Shown: positions 28,571 to 37,878, numbered from the stretch's first letter. The stretch is DNA of 64,000 nucleotides from Planctomycetales bacterium (GCA_026400835.1 JAPLOA010000088.1:150338-214337), one strand, 5' to 3'. Numbers and translations: made by a program. The notes: a model not told the origin generated them from the sequence alone.

Positions 28571-28784
28571 TAGTGAGAATTGACTCCTACGTTCGCAATC
28601 GATGAGCGCGTTTCACAGCGGGATGCACGGATGTCGGTCGGGGCGACAGATTCATTGTATGGCCCGCAAAGCGTGCGCGGCGGTTGTCGCACTTGACATG
28701 AGTCCGTGCAGCTTGGTGGAATGAATATTGCGGTGCTCCTTGACTTGTTTCTAGCCTTGCTGTTTTGTGCCTCCGGACGAGCTG

Positions 28785-29312
28785 ATGTCTAATCTCATCA
28801 TCGTGGTTTTCGTGGTCTTCATGTGGTGCTGGGATTATCCGGGTGATCATCCAGCGAAGCGGTTTATTTCGAAGTTCAGTTTTCCCTTCATCTACATGGG
28901 ATTCTGGCATGGGTGGGCGATGTTTGCTCCGGAACCGATTCATGTGAATCGGCGAATGCGGGCGGTACTGACTTTTGCGGACGGCGTCACGGAAGAATGG
29001 CGACCACTGTCGCCGGAGTATCGGCAGAAGCTGATTAACCTGTTGTATGCTCGCAGTTTCAAATATGAGCATTCTCTGCTGAGTCCTCGAATGGCCTATT
29101 TGTATCCACCGCTGTGCGAGTTTCTGATTCGTCAGGCTCAGTCGGAGACTCGCAAAGTGCTGAGGGTTGAACTGCTTCGCGATACACAACAAGTGAATCC
29201 ATTGGGAGCCGAACAGGTTTACACGGCGGTCCAGACACAGACCTTCTATCGTTACGATGCTGTCAAACGTGTCGGTGTCGTGATTCCCTCAACGCTGCCG
29301 AAGAAGACATAA
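28785..29312 (+). CDS. HTTM-associated membrane protein
   Basis: A 175-residue protein with one or two N-terminal hydrophobic segments (LIIVVFVVFMWCWDYP, FPFIYMGFWHGWAMFAPEP) and a soluble C-terminal domain. Proteins of this form are commonly encoded next to HTTM genes, as here, where the next gene starts 34 bases later. It may assist the HTTM protein, but I know no biochemical role. The ATG at 28785 is chosen because it directly precedes the membrane segment; six upstream codons would extend it. Confidence 0.65.
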   Translation: MSNLIIVVFVVFMWCWDYPGDHPAKRFISKFSFPFIYMGFWHGWAMFAPEPIHVNRRMRAVLTFADGVTEEWRPLSPEYRQKLINLLYARSFKYEHSLLSPRMAYLYPPLCEFLIRQAQSETRKVLRVELLRDTQQVNPLGAEQVYTAVQTQTFYRYDAVKRVGVVIPSTLPKKT

Positions 29313-29346
29313 AGTCCAGAGTTGACGAGAACGAGAACATCATTTC

Positions 29347-30246
29347 ATGTCCCTGCAGCAGCTTTGTGATCTCTGGAACCTGTTTTTTCATGCCGAAATG
29401 TCATGCGCATCGTTGGTTGTGTTTCGCATTGTGATCAGTGTGGTCATGCTGACAAATGTGCTGCTGTTGATTCCGATGGTGCCTGATTACTTCTCGGAGG
29501 ACGGTGTTTGGCCGACCTCGGTGTGGCAGAGGCAGATGCGGCTCTCGCGCTTCTCGCTGCTGAATCTCCTGCCGCCCACGACTAACGCATTTCGATTCTT
29601 GCTGTTGGTGCACGTGTTGGCGGTCATGGGCTATATGATCGGCTATCAATTCCGGCTCTGCAGTGTGGTCGTTTTTCTGACGCTCGTGTCTATTCATCAT
29701 CGGAATGCGTTCATTTTGTCGAGCGGTGACACGTTATTGCGGATGCTGATTTGTTATTCCTGCTTCAGCGATGCCAATGGTGGATTGTCAATGGACGCGT
29801 GGAGACGCGGTCAACCGCTGACAGAGTTTTCGCAAACGGATCCTTGGCCGCTCCGGCTGATGCAGCTTCAGGTTTGCATTGTGTATCTAAGGACGGTCTT
29901 CTGGAAATTGCGAGGTCGAATGTGGTGGAATGGGACCGCAGCTTGGTTCCCATTGTGGGTTGATGCCTATGTTCGTTTCCGGCCTCCCCGCTGGTTGCTG
30001 ACCAAGCCATTCATTTGTCTCGCAACTTGGGGTACCTTGATCGAAGAGATCGCACTGGGAACATTGTTGTGGATTCGCGAGTTTCGTTACCCAATGTTGG
30101 TGTCGGGAATCATATTTCATCTGATGCTGGATGTCATCATGAATCTGCAATTCTTCAGTTGGATCATGATCTGCAGCCTGTTGCTGTTTATCTTTCCCGA
30201 AGATGCGGAAAGCATGCTCTGCTGGCTATGCCGATGGGTTGATTGA
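29347..30246 (+). CDS. HTTM domain membrane protein
   Basis: A 299-residue polytopic protein of the HTTM family, distantly related to the membrane part of vitamin K-dependent gamma-carboxylase. Typical stretches are LVVFRIVISVVML near the start, YFSEDGVWP, the loop HHRNAFILSSGDTLLRML and FWKLRGRMWWNGTAAWFPL. Bacterial HTTM proteins without a carboxylase domain have no established substrate. It forms a likely operon with the preceding gene and ends before a region without genes. Confidence 0.85.
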   Translation: MSLQQLCDLWNLFFHAEMSCASLVVFRIVISVVMLTNVLLLIPMVPDYFSEDGVWPTSVWQRQMRLSRFSLLNLLPPTTNAFRFLLLVHVLAVMGYMIGYQFRLCSVVVFLTLVSIHHRNAFILSSGDTLLRMLICYSCFSDANGGLSMDAWRRGQPLTEFSQTDPWPLRLMQLQVCIVYLRTVFWKLRGRMWWNGTAAWFPLWVDAYVRFRPPRWLLTKPFICLATWGTLIEEIALGTLLWIREFRYPMLVSGIIFHLMLDVIMNLQFFSWIMICSLLLFIFPEDAESMLCWLCRWVD

Positions 30247-30586
30247 CGGTGTTCCATTTGCGTCGCAAGGTATGTGGTGATTGCATTCCGAATTCGATCA
30301 TCACTTCGCAGAAGCGACGGGATGGATGAACCTTGGCTTTGAGCTAGATTTGAGGGAATTCTGAACAATCACAGCTTTTGCCAACGGAAAGGGGCGGATT
30401 GGGGCGTAAGGCCCGCCACAATTTTCAAACAGATTTACCGATTTTCTGTTGAGAGACTTTTCAGGATCGTTGCCGGTATGGGCGGCAAATGTCTGCGGCT
30501 GAAAAGTGCTGGCAGAGAGCAGATAGCCGGAATACACAGGCTACGTTTGGCGTTGTGTAAGTCTACGAATGGTTGTCGTATTTCAC
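30247..30586. other. Convergent intergenic region
   Basis: About 340 bases between the convergent HTTM and histidine-kinase genes. No open frame with a recognisable domain, and I see no clear terminator hairpin. It could contain debris of the kinase's lost C-terminus, but I found no ATPase motif in any frame. Confidence 0.35.
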
Positions 30587-31276
30587 TCACGTCTCAAAGC
30601 ACGACGTTAGGGTGTGCATGCCGAGTCGAGTGTTCAGAATCATCCGCGGCGCCGAAGTCTTTTCGTGGCGACAATTATCCAGTTCGGAATCGAGTCGAAC
30701 ACCCACAAGTTTCTCGACATCAACCTCCAGCGTTGAGGCACTCGTATTCCGGATGTCCTCAGCCAGCCGCAAAGTTGCGGCAGCCAACCCTAATTGATCC
30801 AGGATCGCGGGTCGCAGCCCTCGAACAATTCGTCTGAGTTCGTCATGAATCCCGGACCCCATTTCTCTAAGCGTCCTCGCGTTATCGCATGTCTTTGAAT
30901 CGCCCGTTGTTTCCTCCAGTGCACGGAGCCCCAGCATGAGACTTGTGAGCGACTGACCGATTCCATCGTGAATCTCCCGAGTAATCCTCTGACGTTCCTC
31001 TTCCTGTGAGGTCAATGCCCGACGCAGAAAAAGCATATGACTCTGGGCCAGTCGCTGTAACGGACGGAGTGCCGTCAACCACAAAACCGGAGCCACAACC
31101 AATGTCAACAAACAGGAATCCAACATCGCTTCACATGTTGTGCCGCAACCTGCCGGCAGAATCAGCGGCAGGAGCTTCATGATCAGATATTCCGCCGCAA
31201 ACGTTGTCGCCAATGCCAGCAGCAGCAGCCCTTGTGGCTTCAGAAGTCGAGTCGTTAGTTCCAGTCGAGCCACCAT
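30587..31276 (-). CDS. NarL-type sensor kinase lacking its ATPase domain
   Basis: About 229 residues: two membrane segments near the start (LLLLALATTFAAEYLIM, LDSCLLTLVVAPVLWLTAL), then a HisKA_3 dimerisation domain with the phospho-acceptor motif QRITREIHDGIGQSLTSL, then QLGLAAATLRLAED. A full kinase of this family would continue into a HATPase_c domain with N and G boxes; here the frame becomes NCRHEKTSAPRM and stops after 20 more residues, with no ATPase motif downstream in any frame. It is therefore a truncated gene or a remnant. No response regulator is adjacent. The ATG at 31276 is preferred over the TTG at 31291. Confidence 0.7.
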   Translation of the reverse strand: MVARLELTTRLLKPQGLLLLALATTFAAEYLIMKLLPLILPAGCGTTCEAMLDSCLLTLVVAPVLWLTALRPLQRLAQSHMLFLRRALTSQEEERQRITREIHDGIGQSLTSLMLGLRALEETTGDSKTCDNARTLREMGSGIHDELRRIVRGLRPAILDQLGLAAATLRLAEDIRNTSASTLEVDVEKLVGVRLDSELDNCRHEKTSAPRMILNTRLGMHTLTSCFET

Positions 31277-31824
31277 TTCAAGGACCTGCAATCAAAGGTA
31301 CCAGACAACAGTACCTTATCCGCGTAAGAGCTGAGAGTGAAGACGCACACAACCGTGGTAAGACTGACATTGTTCGGGTGGTGAGGCAATTCCCGTGAAC
31401 AATTCCTCGTTGTATTCGCAGAGACTCAACTGAATCCACCATCACTACAGTAGGTCTTTTGGCACGCCGTGTCTGCCGGGGAGAGTTTGATTTCATACGG
31501 CCGACAGATTGTCTGCTGCCGGGGATTCCCCGGCAGATTAATGGCCTTCTTACACGGTCCATCCGTGTTCTCTGACCGTTCGTTGACTTATGGCCGAGCG
31601 AATCGCGGTGGTTTGGAAGCCGTAGAACCATCGAAGGTTCGGGGGCGTCACATATCGAAACGTAGCATTCCAGGGGTCTGTAATTGTGTGTTTCGGCCAA
31701 GATTGACATAGGCGATTTTCTGAAAATCACATGCTGAACGATTTCAGCATTCGCTTTCGTGTTTGCTAGATTCATGCCTGATTGTCAGTTTCTGGCATTT
31801 TTGAATCAGACAGAGGAGGATCGA
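31277..31824. other. Divergent promoter region with a palindrome
   Basis: About 550 bases between divergent genes. It holds a 9-bp perfect inverted repeat listed separately and the leader of the DUF1559 gene. No supported gene. Confidence 0.4.
31516..31536. repeat. Perfect intergenic palindrome
   Basis: CTGCCGGGG and CCCCGGCAG flank the three-base loop ATT. There is no T tract, and it lies 300 bases upstream of the DUF1559 gene, so it resembles a REP-type hairpin rather than a terminator. Confidence 0.55.
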
Positions 31825-34335
31825 ATGAAAATCCTGATGGCATGGATGAGTGTGCTCGCAGCGGGGATATCCCTCGCGTGGGTCGGCGGTGCTGATGAGG
31901 CGAAGACAGAAGAATCAAGGGTTGCAGTGACGGAGCTTCTGCCGTCCAGCAGCTTTCTGCTCGTTACTTTTGATGGAACCGCAGCCCACTTGCCGGCGAT
32001 CAAAGAGACGGCCGCGTGGAAGGCTCTGGAAGAAACCGAATTGACGGCAAGACTGCTCGACATCGGGCAAATGCTGATTTCTGCCGCTGGTGAAGAACAG
32101 GGCGTTCTGGCAAGAGAAGCCATCGAGCATTTGCGACAACATGGCTTTTCAGTCGCGGGCAGTATGTCAGGCAGCGGTGATGGCTTCAGCCCCTACGGTC
32201 TCGTTGTACTGCATGACGCCGGCAAATTCCTTGAAGTCCTTGAGCCGCTCATTCAGCAGGCCGCAGCGTCAGCTCGCGAAGAAGTTCAGGTGAAAAGCAT
32301 TGAAGGTCGCGAGGTGTCGTTCATTGGTACCAACGTTCCCAATGTGGAGTTCAGCTGGTGGAATGAATCGGGACATCTTGTGATGGGTCTCGGGATCAAC
32401 GCGAGCGATCAGATTATTGCGACCGCATCGGGTAAGACGGAGAACATCACGAAGAATCCACTTTGGGTTAAACTCAGATCTCATGACGGATACACGGTGG
32501 ACAGCTTTGCCTGGCTGGATAGTGGCCGCCTGCTGGACCAGTTTGGTGACTTCAGTATGCCACCTACACCATCAGGTGAGGTGATGACGATTCGTGAGTT
32601 CGCCGGATTGCTGGGACTTCACAATATCCGTGAACTAACAATGCAGACAGGATATCAGGGACTGCAGACATGGCAGGACGTGCGGCTGAACGCAGAGGGA
32701 CCGCTCACGGGGCTCGCGGCTTTGCTGAAGCAAAGAAACCTCTCGCTGGATGAACTGCCACCGATGCCCAAAGCCACTTCTGGTTTTGCCGCAGCAACGT
32801 TTGATCTGGGTGGCTCGATTGATACCGTCCTCGGAACAGTTCGCGGCCTAATGCAGAAACTGGAACCTAAGGCAGAAGCAGAACTGGACGAAGGTCTGGC
32901 GAAAATCACTGAAGTCTTCGGTGGCGATCCTCGCAAAGAACTGATCGATGGACTTGGCGATGTCTGGTGCATCTATGCAGATCCGGCGGCGCTGCCAATT
33001 CCGATCGGCTTTTCGCCGGTTGCGGCGGTCAGCGTCAAAGACAAGGCGATTCTGACAGAGGGTATTGGCCGTTTGCTGGACCTGATTGAGCAGCAGGCTG
33101 CAAATCAGGAGTTCAGTATTCGTCGAACCAGTAAGGATGGACGAGAATACTTTTCGTTTAATCTCCCTGGCATGCCCGTCGTCCCGACCATTATGTTGAC
33201 CGATAAGTGGCTGGTTGCGAGTATCACTCCGGGATCGGCTCAATCACTGGCTCAACGAGAAACCGGAAAGCTTCCCTCATGGAAACCCGATGCGAATGTG
33301 ACCGCGGCACTGGCTGAACTCCCCGGCGAGTATTCCTCAATCACGGTTTCCGATCCGGCCCCTTCTTATCAGCAGCTTCTGCAACTGGCTCCAATGGGGT
33401 TTAGTCTGCTGGAGCAGAACGTGTTGCCACAGATTGCCGGAGGAACACTGGAAATGCCATTCGGGCTGGAAGACCTGCCAGCCGTCGAGATGGTCACTGA
33501 GCCCATGTTTCCTAACGTGACCGTTGGTTATGCAACAGAACAGGGACTTGGATCAACCACACGACAATCAGTTCCAGCAAATCCAATGGGGAACATGTCG
33601 GCCAGTGTTGGCGTACCGGTCATGATTGCCCTGTTGCTGCCCGCTGTTCAGCAGGCTCGCGAGGCGGCTCGGAGGACGCAGTCGAAGAATAATCTCAAGC
33701 AGCTTGGACTGGCGATGCACAACTATCACGACACCTTCAACGAGTTTCCTCGAGGCACATTCGAGAACGATGATCTTGAACCGGAAGAACGGCTGAGCTG
33801 GGCTTATTCCATTCTGCCGTACATCGAACAGCAGGCCTTGCATGAGTCGATCGATGGTGAAGCCGGCTGGGAAGCAGAAGAGAATTCAAAGGCCGTACAG
33901 ATCGCCGTGCCATTTTTCCAGAATCCCAGTCAGCCTGGTGCACGAGCAAATCCTTCTGCGGGTGATTACGTGGCGATGGCTGGAGTTGGTCAAGATGCAG
34001 CGACACTGGAAAACGATGATCCTCGCGCAGGTATCTTTGGTTACAATCGACAGTGCCGCTTCCGAGACATTACTGACGGCACATCAAATACCATCATGAT
34101 TACAGATGCCTCAGAGCCCAACGCGTCTTATCTGGCGGGTGGTCGAGCAACGATCAGAGGATTCAGTCAGTCGCCTTATCTGAATGGTCCGGATGGGATT
34201 GGTTCGCCTCATACGGGCGTCGTGCAAATGGTGCTGGCCGACGGATCCGTGCGAGCGGTTTCGGTAAATGTCGATGAGACAGTCCTGGAGGCTCTGGCGA
34301 CCAAAGCTGGTGCAGAGGATGTGGGAGAATTCTGA
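31825..34335 (+). CDS. Exported protein with internal DUF1559 domain
   Basis: This 836-residue protein begins with a Sec signal (MKILMAWMSVLAAGISLAWVGG). The ATG is backed by AGGAGG. Residues about 30-590 form a beta-rich domain typical of planctomycete exported proteins (resembling DUF3352). Then comes a segment VPVMIALLLPAVQQAREAARR, a relic of the pilin-type N-terminal helix normally at the start of DUF1559 proteins, followed by NNLKQLGLAMHNYHD and the DUF1559 domain to the end (FRDITDGTSNTIMITDASE, ADGSVRAVS). DUF1559 proteins are pseudopilin-like and abundant in Planctomycetes. The fused form lacks a prepilin peptidase site, so it probably does not form a pilus. A bidirectional terminator follows. 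Confidence 0.88.
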   Translation: MKILMAWMSVLAAGISLAWVGGADEAKTEESRVAVTELLPSSSFLLVTFDGTAAHLPAIKETAAWKALEETELTARLLDIGQMLISAAGEEQGVLAREAIEHLRQHGFSVAGSMSGSGDGFSPYGLVVLHDAGKFLEVLEPLIQQAAASAREEVQVKSIEGREVSFIGTNVPNVEFSWWNESGHLVMGLGINASDQIIATASGKTENITKNPLWVKLRSHDGYTVDSFAWLDSGRLLDQFGDFSMPPTPSGEVMTIREFAGLLGLHNIRELTMQTGYQGLQTWQDVRLNAEGPLTGLAALLKQRNLSLDELPPMPKATSGFAAATFDLGGSIDTVLGTVRGLMQKLEPKAEAELDEGLAKITEVFGGDPRKELIDGLGDVWCIYADPAALPIPIGFSPVAAVSVKDKAILTEGIGRLLDLIEQQAANQEFSIRRTSKDGREYFSFNLPGMPVVPTIMLTDKWLVASITPGSAQSLAQRETGKLPSWKPDANVTAALAELPGEYSSITVSDPAPSYQQLLQLAPMGFSLLEQNVLPQIAGGTLEMPFGLEDLPAVEMVTEPMFPNVTVGYATEQGLGSTTRQSVPANPMGNMSASVGVPVMIALLLPAVQQAREAARRTQSKNNLKQLGLAMHNYHDTFNEFPRGTFENDDLEPEERLSWAYSILPYIEQQALHESIDGEAGWEAEENSKAVQIAVPFFQNPSQPGARANPSAGDYVAMAGVGQDAATLENDDPRAGIFGYNRQCRFRDITDGTSNTIMITDASEPNASYLAGGRATIRGFSQSPYLNGPDGIGSPHTGVVQMVLADGSVRAVSVNVDETVLEALATKAGAEDVGEF

Positions 34336-34402
34336 CTTCCACCTGGGGACGCTTACTTCGCTGTAAACACGTCCCCAAAATTCCATTGGACATCATAAAC
34401 AG

Positions 34403-34442
34403 AAAAGCCCGGCCGCTTCTTACGAAGACAGGCCGGGCTTTT
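34403..34442. terminator. Bidirectional intrinsic terminator
   Basis: AAAAGCCCGGCC at 34403-34414 pairs with GGCCGGGCTTTT at 34431-34442, and a smaller CTTC/GAAG stem lies in the loop. T-rich ends on both strands suit termination of the DUF1559 gene on the plus strand and of the sigma-factor gene on the minus strand. Confidence 0.85.
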
Positions 34443-34485
34443 CGTTCAGGGACGGCTTAATATAAGTTACTACAGGCAACCGGCG

Positions 34486-35052
34486 TCAAGCAGGCTGCAT
34501 CGCGCTGATGACATCCCGCAATCGACCTCGAGCTGTGTGCAATCGCCGCTTGATCGTCCCAATCGGGCTTTCAAACTGCTCGCTCATTTCCTTCAAAGAA
34601 GAGCCTTCAAAGTAGAACGCCCACAAAGTTTCCCGATCCAATCGGCCAAGCTGGCTCAGACCTTCGCGAACCTGTGCAATGTTTTCCTGTCGAATCATTG
34701 CCGCGAACGGAGTGTCTTCGCATTCCTGAGCAGAATCGAAAGACTCAGGTTCAACGCAGGTTTCGTTAGGTCGCCGGACAGCTCGATTAATGGACAATCG
34801 AACGGCAATCTGGCACAACCATCCGCCGAATCGTTCCGCATCCTGAAGCTGAGGCAACTTACGGAATGCTCGCAGAAAGACTTCCTGCACAACTTCATCA
34901 GCTTCGGCCGTGTTTCGCAATCGCTGCATGACGATCCCGAAGATCCGGGATTCGAACAGCGTAACGAGATCGCCAAAAGCATCCCGGTCACCAGACTGGG
35001 CTCGCAAAACAATCGGAGTCAAAGAATCAGTTATCAAAGTAGAAGTAGTCAT
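34486..35052 (-). CDS. ECF-type RNA polymerase sigma factor
   Basis: A 188-residue sigma-70 protein. Region 2 reads DAFGDLVTLFESRIFGIVMQRLRNTAEADEVVQEVFLRAF, shown here in part as QEVFLRAFRKL, and region 4 contains YFEGSSLKEMSEQFESPIG and KRRLHTARGRLR. It recruits RNA polymerase to a specific regulon, probably for envelope or stress functions. The ATG at 35052 follows GGAGTCTGACGATA, and an extended frame upstream to 35175 is unlikely. No anti-sigma gene is adjacent on this strand. It ends just after the shared terminator. Confidence 0.92.
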   Translation of the reverse strand: MTTSTLITDSLTPIVLRAQSGDRDAFGDLVTLFESRIFGIVMQRLRNTAEADEVVQEVFLRAFRKLPQLQDAERFGGWLCQIAVRLSINRAVRRPNETCVEPESFDSAQECEDTPFAAMIRQENIAQVREGLSQLGRLDRETLWAFYFEGSSLKEMSEQFESPIGTIKRRLHTARGRLRDVISAMQPA

Positions 35053-35315
35053 TATCGTCAGACTCCAGTCTGAAAAATCACGAGCACTGCATCCGGGGAG
35101 TTTGCCAGTGGCAGGAACGGATGGGCCGTGAAGGAGATTCGCAGGAACAGCCGTGAGTGCGAGGCGGATAGACACTGGGAAAACAGCGACAGCCTCGGAA
35201 ACTCACACGAAGAACATGGATGGCACAACGTGTGCGACCCATTTCGAGCGGTTCGAGCGGAAGAAGATCTGATTTCGTCCGAAGACGGGGAGCATTTTTC
35301 GTTGCACAGAACTTT

Positions 35316-35340
35316 TTGAGGCCAAGTGTTCGCGGGAGAC
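35316..35340 (+). repeat. Dispersed 25-bp motif, copy 1
   Basis: First of three copies of an intergenic element with the invariant core TGTTCGCGGGA and a leading TTGAGG. This copy differs most from the others (AAG in the middle, GAC at the end). It lies between the sigma-factor gene and a small membrane gene. Confidence 0.6.
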
Positions 35341-35387
35341 ATCCTTTGAACATCACCTCATCCGAGGCCGTGCATCGAAACTGCTTT

Positions 35388-35705
35388 TCAGCTTCTGCCG
35401 CTGGTACCGGTCAGACAACCCGAACCCAGATGCAGGGTTCGATTCAAATTCGAGAGTAATCTCGAACTGAGGCGACTTAGCGAATTCTGGCAGCGTTTGG
35501 AGAGTCCTCCACAACACTGCTTACTATCGCCGGCCGGTTGTCCTGGCAGATAACGCCAGCGCATCGAGCGCTTTATGCGTTCCTGTTTCGGTACCACTGC
35601 AAACACCACGGGGGAGGCAGCACCGACGAACAGTCCGGCAATCACATGGGCCGCGACGGCCTGTGTAGATGCAACCAGAGCATGAATCGTTGTGTTGAGC
35701 AGCAT
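35388..35705 (-). CDS. Tentative small membrane protein
   Basis: A 105-residue frame starting at 35705 is preceded by GGAGG eight bases before the ATG, the best ribosome site in this otherwise empty stretch. The translation has a hydrophobic segment (MLLNTTIHALVASTQAVAAH then VIAGLFVGAASPVVFAVV) and a basic, Ser/Leu-rich tail. No family is recognised. It lies upstream of the sigma-factor gene on the same strand, 335 bases away. The C-terminal part has low-complexity composition, so only the first 45 residues look convincing. Confidence 0.4.
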   Translation of the reverse strand: MLLNTTIHALVASTQAVAAHVIAGLFVGAASPVVFAVVPKQERIKRSMRWRYLPGQPAGDSKQCCGGLSKRCQNSLSRLSSRLLSNLNRTLHLGSGCLTGTSGRS

Positions 35706-36417
35706 TGTTCTGCCTCCAAATTTGTCCCGCGTTTGTGACTTTTTGTCACAGAAATTGCGAGTCACTGATGAATGCCGCACGTCGGCGGCAAGAATTGGCG
35801 TCGGAAACGACTGTGTTCCCGACAAGTTTGGTTATCTAAAAAAGTGTTCAGTAGAAGATACACCCCGAGCACCGACGGACACTGTCCGATGCCCCTCAGA
35901 CGCAGGATCGTCTTAATAGGTTCGCAAAGACTATCCTGAAATTCAAAAAATCTCTCCAGTATTCTTAAAACACTGGTTTTTCTGCGAGACCTTTTGTTTG
36001 AGAGCTAGACCCGTTTCTTGGAGAGTTTGGTGCCGTCAGCAATGACACACTGCTGAACATGAGCCACTAAAATGACCGATTTTCAGTAAAAATAGAGAAC
36101 GTAGGGCAGCTTTACCTCATTCGTTGACCTGGCAGATCAGAAGCTTTGTACGCCGTCTGCGCCATCTTGATTCAGAATGGCACAACTTTGGACAGCAAAG
36201 TCCTTGCCTCATGCAAAAGGCGACGTCGATACCCACGAAACCCCCCGGAATGAGTTTTAACCACATCGTGTGGGCTCAGGGAATCAAGGTTGCAGGAAGT
36301 GTCGAACGCAGTGACTCCGACACTGACTGCTCACAAGTTGACCAAGTTCGAAGGGCTCAAGGCATTCGGGAGGAATGCGAGGCCTGAGAATTCATGGATG
36401 AACGCGAGGGATTGAAA
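35706..36417. other. Upstream region of the porin gene
   Basis: About 700 bases, more AT-rich than its surroundings around 35935-36120. An 87-codon plus-strand frame at 36124-36387 shows no domain and is left out. It likely holds the porin promoter and a long leader; I cannot assign boxes. Confidence 0.4.
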
Positions 36418-37797
36418 ATGGTCCGACGATCATGGAGGTCGCTCATCGCGAGTATGGCACTTGTTGGTGGAATCGCGGTAAACAATACCGCTTTCGCTGA
36501 CGGGGGCTGCACTCCAGGATGCGGAGACTGTCAAAACTGCGAACAGATTTTTGCCGATGCCGGTCAGAAACTGACCGACCAATTGGCTTCAATGAGCTGC
36601 TGCAATGACAGCGCAAGCTGCTGTGCACCAGCCTCCGTCTGCGATGACGGATGTGCAGATCCACTTTCCGATGTCTGCGGCGAAGGCTGCGGAGACGGTT
36701 GCGGCGAAGGCTGTGATCTCTTCGGCGAATCAGGCAGCGGAATCGAGTTTGGTGGCTGGACTCAGTTCGGCTATCAGGACGGACCGGACGGTGCCTTCAC
36801 TGGTAACGGCCAGTTCAACGATGTTCGATTCGGTGCCGGCTCAAACCCACGTGGCAACGAATGGGACAAGCTCAACCTCAATCAGCAGGGCCTGTATCTT
36901 AACAAGACCGCTGACGGCAGCAACGGAGTTGGTCTCGGCTTTCGAGCTGAAATGATCTACGGTGTTGACGGTAATGAAGCTCAGTCGTTCGGCAATAATG
37001 CAGGCCGATTTGACTACCTGAACGGTTGGGACCACGGCACATACGAGTGGGCTCTGCCTCAGTTGTACGCTGAAGTTGCCACAGGTGACCTGTCAGTGAA
37101 ACTGGGTCACTTCTACACGCCAATTGGCTACGAAGTGATTCCTTCTGGTGGCAACTTCTTCCTTAGCCGTCAGTTGACCTTCTACAACAGCGAACCGTTT
37201 ACTCATACCGGTGCTCTGGGTACCTACGCTGCTGGCGACAACCTGCAAGTGTTGGGTGGATGGACACTGGGTATGGACACCGGTTTTGACCGGTTCCAGG
37301 GCGGCAGTGCATGGCTTGGCGGTTTCATCTACACGCTGTCAGAGTCAACGACTTTCACCTACCTGTCAACCGTTGGCAACTTCGGTCTGCGTGGCGACGG
37401 AGCGATCAACAGCTTCATCCTGTCACAGAACTGGGATGACAACTGGCAGACCGTGCACCAGTTCGACATCCTTGGCACAAATGGTGCCAGCGACCTGGGT
37501 TACGATTTCGGCAATGCCACAGCAACTGCTGATAACTCAACCGGTCTGATCAACTACGTGTTCTACACGATCAACGACAAGGTCAAAGCTGGTGCTCGTC
37601 AGGAATGGTACAAAGCTGACGGCACTTCCTATAACACGATGACATACGGTGTGAATATCACTCCGATCGACAAGCTTGTTATTCGACCTGAAGTTCGACA
37701 CATGTGGGCGCCAGGTGCCAACGGTGCCGGTGGAGCAGGCCACGATGATCTGTTCAACCAGACCGTGTTTGGTATCGACGCGATCATCACCTACTAA
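36418..37797 (+). CDS. BBP2-type outer-membrane porin with Cys-rich N-terminus
   Basis: A 459-residue protein with a Sec signal (LIASMALVGGIAVNNTAFA). Directly after the cleavage site, within about 80 residues, there are 18 or so Cys (for example CTPGCGDCQNCEQ and CGEGCGDGCGEGC). The rest is a beta-barrel: alternating aromatic and polar strands, SGIEFGGWTQFGYQ at the start, KLGHFYTPIGYEVIPSG and a C-terminal strand ending in FGIDAIITY with an aromatic residue as expected for Bam-dependent insertion. It matches the planctomycete beta-barrel porin-2 group (OmpL-like). I use the second ATG (36418), eight codons after the first, because it starts the signal. A terminator follows. Confidence 0.88.
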   Translation: MVRRSWRSLIASMALVGGIAVNNTAFADGGCTPGCGDCQNCEQIFADAGQKLTDQLASMSCCNDSASCCAPASVCDDGCADPLSDVCGEGCGDGCGEGCDLFGESGSGIEFGGWTQFGYQDGPDGAFTGNGQFNDVRFGAGSNPRGNEWDKLNLNQQGLYLNKTADGSNGVGLGFRAEMIYGVDGNEAQSFGNNAGRFDYLNGWDHGTYEWALPQLYAEVATGDLSVKLGHFYTPIGYEVIPSGGNFFLSRQLTFYNSEPFTHTGALGTYAAGDNLQVLGGWTLGMDTGFDRFQGGSAWLGGFIYTLSESTTFTYLSTVGNFGLRGDGAINSFILSQNWDDNWQTVHQFDILGTNGASDLGYDFGNATATADNSTGLINYVFYTINDKVKAGARQEWYKADGTSYNTMTYGVNITPIDKLVIRPEVRHMWAPGANGAGGAGHDDLFNQTVFGIDAIITY

Positions 37798-37843
37798 TCT
37801 GATTTCAGTGAAGGCTTAGCCTTCCTCTGAATTCACACCACAG

Positions 37844-37878
37844 ACCGCAGCGAGACCTTGTGTTTCGCTGCGGTTTTT
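37844..37878 (+). terminator. Intrinsic terminator after the porin gene
   Basis: ACCGCAGCGA at 37844-37853 pairs with TCGCTGCGGT at 37865-37874 across an 11-base loop, followed by a run of T. Confidence 0.9.

Noticed and set aside
34537..35073. A 178-codon frame antisense to the sigma factor
   Set aside because: Shadow of the ECF sigma gene.
36124..36387. An 87-codon frame before the porin
   Set aside because: No domain, unusual composition, and it lies in the likely promoter region.
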